Below are positions 1-6,394 of a DNA stretch of 13,039 nt, in pieces. Each line of letters starts with the position of its first letter. Position 1 is the stretch's first letter. The notes beneath the pieces are model-generated. The model ran no database searches. It had not been told where the DNA came from and saw only the letters and a list, made by a program, of their open reading frames with translations. The position numbers and the translations under genes were made by a program. Source of the stretch: Candidatus Atribacter alterifermentans (GTDB lineage: Bacteria > Atribacterota > Atribacteria > Atribacterales > Atribacteraceae); the NCBI GenBank assembly GCA_012517635.1, contig JAAYUP010000486.1, positions 1 through 13,039 of the forward strand, written 5' to 3'.

Positions 1-386
1 GTATTAGAACCTCCAAATAAATCACCAAAAAATGTTCGGAAAAAATCGCTAAAATCTCCTCCTTCAAAGTTGGATGAATAGGTTTGCTGATAGGAGGTTC
101 CACCGGCTCCATACTTGTTATAGTAATCTTTCCAAAATTGCTCGGTATCGGTTTGCCCATAACTATTCCAAGCTGATCCCAGTTCATCATATCTTTTTCT
201 TTTTTCTGGATCACCCAAAACTTCATAAGCTTCGTTAATTTCTTTAAAGCGCTTTTCAGCTTCTTTGTTTCCGGGATTGAGGTCGGGATGATACTTACGA
301 GCTAATCGACGATAGGTTTTTTTAATTTCTTTTTCATCAGCATTTCTATTTAAACCTAAAATTTGGTAGTAGTCTTTAAATTCCAT
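1..386 (-). CDS. J-domain co-chaperone (DnaJ/CbpA type), 3' part cut off by window edge
   Basis: Stimulates the ATPase of DnaK (Hsp70) and delivers unfolded clients to it in the cytoplasm. The ATG at 386 opens a frame of 128 codons with no stop before the window edge. Residues 1-70 form a complete J domain: MEFKDYYQILGL at the start, the catalytic HPD at 33-35, and the helix IV region ending KRKRYDELG. A Gly/Phe/Ser/Tyr-rich linker follows (about 71-128), with a DFFRTFFGDLFGG segment typical of the G/F region. GAGG lies 5 bases before the ATG. The MEFKDYY start resembles CbpA and class B J-proteins, but the C-terminal domains (with or without the zinc repeat) are outside, so DnaJ and CbpA cannot be separated. 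It follows hsp20 beyond a terminator. No clear promoter of its own is seen in 387-440, which holds a 10-bp palindrome at 408-417. Confidence 0.93.
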   Translation of the reverse strand, partial: MEFKDYYQILGLNRNADEKEIKKTYRRLARKYHPDLNPGNKEAEKRFKEINEAYEVLGDPEKRKRYDELGSAWNSYGQTDTEQFWKDYYNKYGAGGTSYQQTYSSNFEGGDFSDFFRTFFGDLFGGSN

Positions 387-439
387 TGAAACCTCATCCC
401 CTTTACCGGAAATTTCCTTTTTTACAGATTACTTCATAT

Positions 440-467
440 AAAAAAGGGATGGCCAAAACCATCCCTT
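440..467 (-). terminator. Rho-independent terminator after hsp20
   Basis: On the minus strand a 9-bp perfect stem (arms 459-467 and 444-452; AAGGGATGG on the plus strand) closes a 6-base loop and runs into a U-tract at 440-445. It begins 44 bases after the hsp20 stop codon. The plus-strand side also ends in CTTCTTTTT, so weak bidirectional function is possible. It separates hsp20 from the downstream J-domain gene. Confidence 0.85.
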
Positions 468-511
468 CTTCTTTTTGCATCGATAATTTCCTTCCCGTTG
501 ATTGTTTGATA

Positions 512-952
512 TTATTCTGCCTGGATGGAAACCTTTCGAGGTTTTGATTCCACCGGCTTGGGAAGATGTATTTCTAAAACTCCATTCCGATAAGCCGCCG
601 ATATTTTTTCTGTATCTACCGGTAAATTGAGTTGAAAGGTTCTTGTAAAAGGACCTTCCAGTCTTTCCCTTCGTAGGTATTTTCTCTGATTCGCTTGGTC
701 GAGTTTCTTTTCGCCCTTTAGGGTAAGCTGATCGCCATTAATAGTGATATCAACTTCTTCTTGACTCACTCCTGGTAAGTCAACCCAAAGTACAATTTCA
801 TTTTCATCTTCAGTGATGTCCACCATCGGAACCCAAGCTTCATTCGGTGGAGTTCGTCTTTCTTGTCGAACTACACTATCATCAAAAAGCCGATTTATCC
901 TATCCTGCAAAAGAGTTAAATCACGGAAGGGATCAAAACGATTCACTTTCAT
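512..952 (-). CDS. Small heat-shock protein, Hsp20/alpha-crystallin family
   Basis: ATP-independent holdase that binds unfolding proteins in the cytoplasm until DnaK/J or proteases act. The protein has 146 residues, normal for the family. The N-terminal arm is short (FDPFRDLTLLQDRINRLFDD, about 6-25). The alpha-crystallin domain spans about 40-135, with the DLPGV segment at 58-62 and the family signature A-x-x-x-N-G-V-L near 120-126. A short tail carries V-S-I at 141-143, an IxI/V-like motif used in oligomer assembly. I chose the ATG at 952 because GAAAGG (960-965) lies 7 bases upstream. The in-frame TTG at 958 and GTG at 955 are too close to that site. The gene has its own strong promoter and terminator, so it is probably monocistronic or only partly read into the J-domain gene. 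Confidence 0.95.
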   Translation of the reverse strand: MKVNRFDPFRDLTLLQDRINRLFDDSVVRQERRTPPNEAWVPMVDITEDENEIVLWVDLPGVSQEEVDITINGDQLTLKGEKKLDQANQRKYLRRERLEGPFTRTFQLNLPVDTEKISAAYRNGVLEIHLPKPVESKPRKVSIQAE

Positions 953-959
953 CACCAAA

Positions 960-965
960 CCTTTC
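960..965 (-). promoter_or_regulatory. hsp20 ribosome binding site
   Basis: GAAAGG on the minus strand, 7 bases before the ATG at 952. It decides for that ATG over the in-frame TTG and GTG just upstream. Confidence 0.65.
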
Positions 966-993
966 TTTGATGTTGTTTGACTTTGACATTAAA

Positions 994-1022
994 AGTATAA
1001 AACTTGATAAACTGATTGTCAA
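994..1022 (-). promoter_or_regulatory. hsp20 promoter, near-consensus sigma-70 type
   Basis: Minus-strand -35 TTGACA (1017-1022), a 17-base spacer and -10 TATACT (994-999). This is a perfect -35, ideal spacing and 5 of 6 at the -10. The predicted transcription start is near 987, giving a leader of about 35 bases. A second copy of the hexamer in opposite orientation (plus-strand TTGACA, 983-988) makes a TTGACA/TGTCAA inverted pair around the -10 and start site, which could be an operator. No CIRCE (HrcA) or HAIR (HspR) element was recognised. Confidence 0.85.
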
Positions 1023-1047
1023 GAGAAGAAAATGAAAAAAATTTGAG

Positions 1048-1070
1048 AAAAAAAATCAGGCTTATAAACC
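1048..1070 (-). terminator. Possible weak terminator at the end of the HD-domain gene
   Basis: A short imperfect stem (GGTT/AGCC on the minus strand, 1059-1070, including one G-U pair) overlaps the stop codon and is followed, after three bases, by eight T's at 1048-1055. The stem is weak, so only partial termination before the hsp20 promoter would be expected. Confidence 0.3.
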
Positions 1071-1613
1071 GAGTTGCGGTGAAATTTTTTGCATAGCATG
1101 TAAAGCTATTAGCAGAAAATCATTCAAGTTTATTTGTAGGTCATTACAACTTTGAATTTGCTGTCGGTCGGCACCGCGGGCAAAACTCTTTTCTTTGAAG
1201 CGATTCATTAAAAAATCAAGATCCAGCTCCCTTAGGGTCCGATGAGGATGCACCAGAGCACAAGCGACAATAAAACCACTGACCGGGTCCACCGCGTACA
1301 AGGCTTTTTCTAAAACACTGTTCGGGACATAGTTAGTGGCAGGATTATGGGAACGTAACGCAGCGACAACATTATCCGAATAACCGGCTTCGCTCAATAT
1401 TCGAGCACCTTCTATACCATGGGCTTCGGGACAATTTTTAGTCAATTCATAATCAATGTCGTGTAGTAAGCCAACCAAAGCCCATTCCTCTGGGCTTTGG
1501 TTAAAGTGAGGTGCCAAATCTTTCATAATGGCTTCACAAGCCAAGCAATGCTTCAGTAAATTTTGGTTTTTTAAATATTTTTTTAGAAGTGTCAGAGCGC
1601 CGTCTCGGTTCAT
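1062..1613 (-). CDS. HD-domain (HDIG-like) phosphohydrolase
   Basis: Probable metal-dependent phosphohydrolase of the HD superfamily; the substrate is unknown. The protein has 183 residues and no signal peptide or membrane segment, so it is likely cytoplasmic. Conserved residues fall in the usual order: H22, the H51-D52 doublet in GLLHDIDYE, H65-G66, H89 in RSHN and D109 in AVDP. The domain fills about residues 15-115, and the C-terminal third (FLMNRFKEKSFARGA and onwards) looks helical. The ATG at 1613 is 3 bases after the stop of the M23 gene. There is only a weak GGAAA ahead of it, which suggests translational coupling. It is the last gene of the ileS unit. It resembles the conserved uncharacterised HDIG hydrolases often annotated simply as HD-domain proteins. 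Confidence 0.85.
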   Translation of the reverse strand: MNRDGALTLLKKYLKNQNLLKHCLACEAIMKDLAPHFNQSPEEWALVGLLHDIDYELTKNCPEAHGIEGARILSEAGYSDNVVAALRSHNPATNYVPNSVLEKALYAVDPVSGFIVACALVHPHRTLRELDLDFLMNRFKEKSFARGADRQQIQSCNDLQINLNDFLLIALHAMQKISPQLGL

Positions 1614-1616
1614 CGA

Positions 1617-3023
1617 TCAATTTCCAAGCCAAGTCATCGGATTTATTGGAGTTCCATTTTGACGAATTTCAAAATGACAATGATTGCCAGTCGCATTGCC
1701 GGTTGAACCCACTCGTGCTATCGGATCACCTTGATTAACCCTCTGGCCTCTGGTAACCAAGTTTATACTGTTATGAGCATATACGGTTTGCTGTCCATTC
1801 GCATGAGTAATGATGACCATTCTTCCATAATTTCCACTAGCACCGGAAAAAGTAACGATTCCGCTTTGGGCGGCTCGAATAATGGTTCCAGCTGGAGCAC
1901 AGATATCAATGCCATTGTGCATTCGTCTACCCCTCATCCCAAAGGGTGAACTCACCCGTCCCATAAGTGGCCAAATAAATCCTTTTTGTGATTCACCGTA
2001 ACCATCCTCTACATAAGCAGGAATCCGAATTTGCTGGCCGATTCTCAATCGGCTTTGCTGATTGAGTCCATTCACATTCATTAATAATTCTAAAGATACT
2101 CGATAGCGTCGTGCTATTGACCAAAGATTATCGCCCGCCTGCACCTGATAGATCTGATATTGATTCGATGGATCTCCTGGAGAAGGTCTTTTTTCACTCG
2201 ATGAAACCCAAATTTTTTGATTAATTTGCAAACGGTCAGCACTCTTCAAATTATTGACTTTCATTAATGTGCTAACACTCACTCCATATTTCCGAGAAAT
2301 ATTCCATAAGGTATCACCAGAAGTCACAGTATAATAAAAACCTTTTTTTTCGGAAGATTGGTTTTTCTGACCATTTTGGGCTACCAAAACTTGAGGTGAT
2401 TCATTTTGTTGAGTTGGAATTTTCAGTTCCATTCCAATTTGCAAGACTGAATCCTCTGAAAGATTATTTGCAGTCATAATGGTTTTAATACTGACTCCAA
2501 AAACCCTGGAGATGGTCCATAAAGAATCACCTTTTTGGATAACATACGTTTGTATCGTTGTTTTTGCCGGTTGTTCCTTGGCAGCCGTTACCACTCCTTT
2601 TTGATTTTGAGCTCCATTGATTTTAATTTTCTGACCAATCCTTAATATGGAGGATTCAGTAAGATTGTTATCTTTGAGGATTTTTTCCTGAGACACACCG
2701 TATTTCTTAGCAATAGACCAAATATTATCTCCCGAGCAAACTTGATAAACAATGGTTTCACTGCTGGTTTCTTCTTGACTTTTCTTGATAATAATTTTTT
2801 GCCCTACTTTCAGTATGGAATCTTTATTCAAGGCATTCATTTCCAACACGTCTTCTAAAGGAACGTGATAACGCCTTGAAATGCTCCACAGACAATCGCC
2901 AGCTTGAACCATGTGAATCGTGGATGCCACACTTTCTGGAGAAATCGTTAAAAGGAAAAAACAAAACAAAAAGAAACAAAAAATTGATTTCACCACGGTG
3001 GATAATGATTTCTCATCCCACAT
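1617..3023 (-). CDS. Secreted peptidoglycan hydrolase: five LysM repeats plus M23 (LytM) peptidase
   Basis: Predicted envelope endopeptidase that binds glycan through LysM and cuts peptide cross-links. The protein has 468 residues. A signal peptide (hydrophobic Phe/Cys/Leu stretch about 12-27, possible cleavage near SVAS at 31-34) is followed by five LysM repeats at about 37-79, 91-135, 159-202, 229-273 and 291-335, joined by Ser/Gln/Lys-rich linkers. The M23 domain is at 348-468. Zinc ligands H369 and D373 (HNGID) and H450 of the HCHFE motif are present, as are the catalytic-type H417 and H448, so it should be active rather than an EnvC/NlpD-type degenerate activator. The frame extends upstream to 3119, but GGAGAGG before the ATG at 3023 and the signal peptide fix this start, 4 bases after the ileS stop. 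The HD gene follows after 3 bases. Confidence 0.94.
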   Translation of the reverse strand: MWDEKSLSTVVKSIFCFFLFCFFLLTISPESVASTIHMVQAGDCLWSISRRYHVPLEDVLEMNALNKDSILKVGQKIIIKKSQEETSSETIVYQVCSGDNIWSIAKKYGVSQEKILKDNNLTESSILRIGQKIKINGAQNQKGVVTAAKEQPAKTTIQTYVIQKGDSLWTISRVFGVSIKTIMTANNLSEDSVLQIGMELKIPTQQNESPQVLVAQNGQKNQSSEKKGFYYTVTSGDTLWNISRKYGVSVSTLMKVNNLKSADRLQINQKIWVSSSEKRPSPGDPSNQYQIYQVQAGDNLWSIARRYRVSLELLMNVNGLNQQSRLRIGQQIRIPAYVEDGYGESQKGFIWPLMGRVSSPFGMRGRRMHNGIDICAPAGTIIRAAQSGIVTFSGASGNYGRMVIITHANGQQTVYAHNSINLVTRGQRVNQGDPIARVGSTGNATGNHCHFEIRQNGTPINPMTWLGN

Positions 3024-3027
3024 CTTT

Positions 3028-6000
3028 TTACCTCTCCAAAGTGAGATTAAAGGAAAATTCACCAAAGGAAAATTCGCGGGTAAAATCACTTGGGCGCGAA
3101 TTTTCATATAAAATTTCATAAGCTAGGGTTTCATCTTGAATATATTGCTCATTTTCTTGAATAAGAACTCTGGCTTTTTGATTCGTGCCTTTATTGACCC
3201 CAATTCGAATACGATCCTCTACTTCAAATCCTGCTTCTTTTCTGAATAACTGAATCTGATGCACTAAATCTCGGAGATACCCTTCTCTCAGGAGGAAATC
3301 ATTTAATTGAGTATCAAGAACGACTGCATACCCCTCCATGCTTTCAACTGAAATAGAACCACTCGCTTTCAATAGGATATCAACTTCCTCTCGTTCAATC
3401 AATACCCGTTCTCCGAATATTAAAACAAATAATTGTCCTTCTTCCAAAAGCTGAAGCGCATCTTGACGATCGACCCTTGATAAAGCCTGAGCAATTTCTT
3501 TTACTCGGGAACCATATTTTGGACCTAAAACGGCAAAACGAGGTTTTAAAATCAGTTGAATTTCTTCAGGAAGGGTTTTAGTCCATTGAACTTCTTTCAC
3601 ATTTAATTCATCCTGAATAATATCTTCGAAACGCATCGCCCCTTCGCGTTCATTTTGATTAGGTATCACTAAAATAGCCTTGGATAAAGGTTGTCTGATT
3701 TTGATATTCACTTTATTACGCACCGAGCGTCCCAATATGGTCATTTTTCGAGCTACTTCCATAGAAAGAAGCAAATCGGAATCAACCCGTAAGGAGTTCG
3801 GTTGAGGATAATCTTCAAGATGAACGCTCTCTTTTCGATGGTCATTATTTTTGTTTAAACTATCATAAACCATTTCTGCAACAAAAGGGATAAATGGAGC
3901 AACCATCTTGGCCAATCCAGATAATATCTCATAAAGAGTGTAATAAGCAGCTCGCTTATCATCATCCCATTCAGACTTCCAGAATCTTCTTCGTGAGCGA
4001 CGAATATACCAATTACTTAAGTCTTCAATAACAAAATTTTCAATCGCCTTGGCCGCTCGTGATACTTCATAATTATCTAAGCAATCCCGAACTTGTTGAA
4101 TCATAGTTTCAAAACGAGAAATAATCCAGCGGTCGAGAACGCTACGGTTTTCGTATTCAGTGATGAAATCCGCTTTTGGCTCAAAACCATCAGCATTAGC
4201 ATAAAGAACAAAGAAATGAAAAACATTCCAAAAAGTCGTGAAAAATTTACTGTAAACTTCTCCGAGTGTTTGCAAACCAAAACGTTTTGGTACCCAGGGT
4301 GGAGATACGGAAAAAACATACCAGCGAAGAACATCGGCACCATAGGAAGAAACCAATTCCCAAGGACTCACCACATTCCCAATATGTTTACTCATCTTCT
4401 GTCCTTTTTCATCCAACCCTAATTCGGTCACCAAACAATTTTTAAAAGCTGGACTTTGAAAAAGTATACTCGCTAAAACATGAAGACTATAAAACCAGCC
4501 GCGTGTTTGGTCGATGGCTTCACAAATAAAATCAGCTGGAAAAAGATTGGGAAAATGTTCTTTATTCTCAAAAGGATAGTGATTTTGGGCAACAAACATC
4601 GCTCCCGAGTCAAACCAGCAATCAAGAACTTCTGGAGTTCTCTTCATCTCTCCTCCACATTGCGAACAAGTTAAGGTGATGGCGTCGACATAAGGACGAT
4701 GGAGTTCAATGTGATCCAATTTCTGGTTGGCACGCTGGTAAAGCTCTTGTTTTGAACCAATAGCTTCTTGATGACCGCAGACTTCACATTTCCAAATATT
4801 AAGGGGAGTGCCCCAATATCGTTCTCGACTTAAAGCCCAGTCAACTACGTTCTCTAAAAAATTTCCAAACCTACCACTCTGGATGTGTTCTGGGTGCCAA
4901 TGGACTTTGCGATTATTCTCTAATAAGGTCTCTTTAACTGCTGTAGAACGAATAAACCAGCTTCCTTTGGCATAATACAAGAGTGGTGTATCGCATCGCC
5001 AACAAAAGGGGTAAGTATGACGATGGGTTTCTTGTCGATAGAGCTGACCAGTCGATTGGAGATATTTAATAATGAAAGGGTCCGCATCTTTTACCCAAAG
5101 ACCCTTCCAGGGCGGCACGCTCTCGTCGTAGGTTCCATCAGGTTTCACTGGATGAAGCACAGGAAGCTGATAGGTTTGAGCCAGCTTCATATCGTCTTCT
5201 CCAAAAGCTGGTGCTATATGAACAATTCCAGTTCCTTCGTCGGTTGAAACAAAGTCTCCATGATACACTTGATACCCTTTTGACGCAGTTAAAAAGGGTA
5301 TCAGAGGATTATAGGACAAGCCGATAAGTTCTTTCCCTTTCATTTCTTTAATCAGAGTATATTCTTCCGGTTGAAAAAGCGCTTTTAAACGGACACGATT
5401 GAGGATGAGATGCCTGCCGGTCCTATTTTCTTCAATTTCTACATAATCAAGGTCTTGGCCAACTGCTAGTGCCACATTTGCGACCAATGTCCAAGGGGTG
5501 GTTGTCCATACTAAAAAAAAGGTCTTTTCTCGATTCTGGACTTGAAAAAGGAGATAAATTGATGGATCGACTACATCTTGATAACCTTGAGCAACTTCAT
5601 GACTCGAAAGTGAAGTTCCACACCGCGAACAATAAGGTAAAACCTTATACCCTTGGTAAAGAAGATTTTGATTAAAGAGCTGCTTCAGAATCCACCATAG
5701 ACTTTCAATATAGTCATTGTCACAGGTAACATAGGGATGGTCCATATCCATCCAAATTCCCATACGTTCGGTGATCTTTTCCCATTCTTTTATATATTTC
5801 CAGATACTTTCTCGGCATTTCTGGTTAAAACGATCAATCCCGTAATTTTCAATATCTTGTTTTCCAGAAAATCCCAGCATTTTTTCAACTTCTAATTCGA
5901 CAGGAAGCCCATGGGTATCCCAACCAGCCTTGCGAGGAACATAATATCCACACATGGTCTTATAACGGGGAATTAAATCCTTCATACTCCGACCAATAAT

Positions 6001-6174
6001 ATGACCGGCATGAGGATATCCGTTGGTTGTTGGTGGTCCTTCGTAGAAAATAAAACGCTGATTTCCTTCCCGTTGCTGATAACTTTTCTGGAATATCTTT
6101 TTTTCTCGCCAAAAGTCAAGTATCTTTTCTTCCCGAAGTCCTAACTCAGAGACTTTCCCTAATGATTCAAACAT
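3028..6174 (-). CDS. ileS: Isoleucyl-tRNA synthetase, type 2
   Basis: Charges tRNA-Ile with isoleucine and edits misactivated valine in the cytoplasm. The protein has 1048 residues, the length of the type-2 (eukaryote-like) form rather than the roughly 930 of type 1. Visible parts are the class-I HIGH box as HAGH (55-58) in a GPPTTNGYP context, an AGWDTHGLPVELE block, a CP1 editing domain with TTPWTL (225-230) and GTGIVHIAPAFGEDD (314-328), the KMSKS loop as KMSKH (593-597), and the anticodon-binding SNWYIRRSRRRFW (720-732). Cys pairs at 182/185, 391/394, 463/466 and 503/506 probably bind zinc. I chose the ATG at 6174 because AGGTGA lies 4 bases upstream; the in-frame TTG at 6192 lacks such a site. 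It has its own promoter and leads the LysM/M23 and HD genes. No T-box is seen in the leader. Confidence 0.97.
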   Translation of the reverse strand: MFESLGKVSELGLREEKILDFWREKKIFQKSYQQREGNQRFIFYEGPPTTNGYPHAGHIIGRSMKDLIPRYKTMCGYYVPRKAGWDTHGLPVELEVEKMLGFSGKQDIENYGIDRFNQKCRESIWKYIKEWEKITERMGIWMDMDHPYVTCDNDYIESLWWILKQLFNQNLLYQGYKVLPYCSRCGTSLSSHEVAQGYQDVVDPSIYLLFQVQNREKTFFLVWTTTPWTLVANVALAVGQDLDYVEIEENRTGRHLILNRVRLKALFQPEEYTLIKEMKGKELIGLSYNPLIPFLTASKGYQVYHGDFVSTDEGTGIVHIAPAFGEDDMKLAQTYQLPVLHPVKPDGTYDESVPPWKGLWVKDADPFIIKYLQSTGQLYRQETHRHTYPFCWRCDTPLLYYAKGSWFIRSTAVKETLLENNRKVHWHPEHIQSGRFGNFLENVVDWALSRERYWGTPLNIWKCEVCGHQEAIGSKQELYQRANQKLDHIELHRPYVDAITLTCSQCGGEMKRTPEVLDCWFDSGAMFVAQNHYPFENKEHFPNLFPADFICEAIDQTRGWFYSLHVLASILFQSPAFKNCLVTELGLDEKGQKMSKHIGNVVSPWELVSSYGADVLRWYVFSVSPPWVPKRFGLQTLGEVYSKFFTTFWNVFHFFVLYANADGFEPKADFITEYENRSVLDRWIISRFETMIQQVRDCLDNYEVSRAAKAIENFVIEDLSNWYIRRSRRRFWKSEWDDDKRAAYYTLYEILSGLAKMVAPFIPFVAEMVYDSLNKNNDHRKESVHLEDYPQPNSLRVDSDLLLSMEVARKMTILGRSVRNKVNIKIRQPLSKAILVIPNQNEREGAMRFEDIIQDELNVKEVQWTKTLPEEIQLILKPRFAVLGPKYGSRVKEIAQALSRVDRQDALQLLEEGQLFVLIFGERVLIEREEVDILLKASGSISVESMEGYAVVLDTQLNDFLLREGYLRDLVHQIQLFRKEAGFEVEDRIRIGVNKGTNQKARVLIQENEQYIQDETLAYEILYENSRPSDFTREFSFGEFSFNLTLER
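3031..3037 (-). promoter_or_regulatory. Ribosome binding site fixing the start of the LysM/M23 gene
   Basis: GGAGAGG on the minus strand, 7 bases before the ATG at 3023 and inside the last codons of ileS. It rules out the longer frame that would overlap ileS by about 90 bases. Confidence 0.8.
3049..3075. repeat. 12-bp direct repeat in the 3' end of ileS
   Basis: AAAGGAAAATTC occurs at 3049-3060 and 3064-3075 (period 15). It encodes the repeated EFSF-G-EFSF near the C-terminus of IleRS, and looks like a small in-frame duplication. The second copy overlaps one arm of the inverted repeat at 3068-3105. Confidence 0.8.
3068..3105. repeat. 11-bp perfect inverted repeat at the ileS 3' end
   Basis: GAAAATTCGCG (3068-3078) and CGCGAATTTTC (3095-3105) are exact reverse complements around a 16-base loop. 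It lies inside the last 30 codons of ileS, about 45 bases before the LysM/M23 start. In mRNA it would form a hairpin just ahead of the downstream translation start. No U-tract follows, so it is not an intrinsic terminator. Confidence 0.75.
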
Positions 6175-6178
6175 AATG

Positions 6179-6184
6179 TCACCT
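6179..6184 (-). promoter_or_regulatory. ileS ribosome binding site
   Basis: AGGTGA on the minus strand, 4 bases before the ATG at 6174. Its TGA is also the stop codon of the possible leader ORF at 6179-6229. Confidence 0.7.
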
Positions 6185-6229
6185 GCCTGCAATGATGAGC
6201 TGGAAAGATAGTTGGAAAAGCTCTCTCAT
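6179..6229 (-). CDS. Possible ileS leader peptide (16 codons)
   Basis: An ATG about 20 bases after the predicted ileS transcription start opens a 16-codon frame, MRELFQLSFQLIIAGR. It contains two adjacent isoleucine codons (ATC ATT, codons 12-13) and three leucines. Its TGA stop lies within the ileS Shine-Dalgarno, 4 bases before the ileS ATG and in a different frame. The arrangement would fit coupling, or Ile-tRNA-sensitive control by ribosome stalling. Against it: there is no Shine-Dalgarno before its own ATG, short frames are common by chance, and no leader terminator is visible. A 5-bp stem, GAGCT/AGCTC (6219-6223 with 6197-6201), sits inside the frame. Confidence 0.3.
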   Translation of the reverse strand: MRELFQLSFQLIIAGR

Positions 6230-6256
6230 TTCAATTTAATTAAAAAATACTAAAAC

Positions 6257-6285
6257 AATATAACCGAAATCTGGATTTTTTGCAA
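6257..6285 (-). promoter_or_regulatory. ileS promoter, sigma-70 type
   Basis: Minus-strand -35 TTGCAA (6280-6285), a 17-base spacer and -10 TATATT (6257-6262, one mismatch to TATAAT). The predicted start is near 6250, leaving a leader of about 75 bases before the ileS ATG. It lies downstream of the inverted repeat that probably ends the preceding unit. Confidence 0.75.
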
Positions 6286-6329
6286 TTTATTGGGGGATTT
6301 TTCATGGATTGTAAAAAAGGCCGTTTACG

Positions 6330-6376
6330 GGATGGGATCCTTGATTGTGAAATTTTTTTTTATTGGGATCCCATCC
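6330..6376. terminator. 11-bp inverted repeat between ppiC and ileS, probable (bidirectional) terminator
   Basis: GGATGGGATCC (6330-6340) and GGATCCCATCC (6366-6376) are exact reverse complements around a 25-base AT-rich loop. The structure starts 18 bases after the ppiC stop. On the minus strand a T6 tract (6313-6318) follows only after an 11-base segment containing a small CCG/CGG hairpin, which is not canonical. On the plus strand TCTATTTTTT follows directly. The long loop and the offset U-tract leave room for a different role. Confidence 0.5.
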
Positions 6377-6394
6377 TCTATTTTTTAGCTCGTC

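Noticed and set aside
3024..3119. N-terminal extension of the LysM/M23 protein overlapping ileS
   Set aside because: The extension precedes the signal peptide and lies inside ileS, while a strong Shine-Dalgarno stands at the internal ATG (3023).
4093..4422. Plus-strand and alternate-frame open frames inside ileS, including a 109-residue one
   Set aside because: They lie wholly within a well-supported conserved gene, lack ribosome sites and show no recognisable domain. The same holds for open frames opposite lon, the M42 gene, galT and the M23 gene.
6175..6329. T-box riboswitch before ileS
   Set aside because: The conserved T-box core (AGGGTGGNACCGCG-like) is absent and the leader from the predicted start is only about 75 bases, too short for a T-box.
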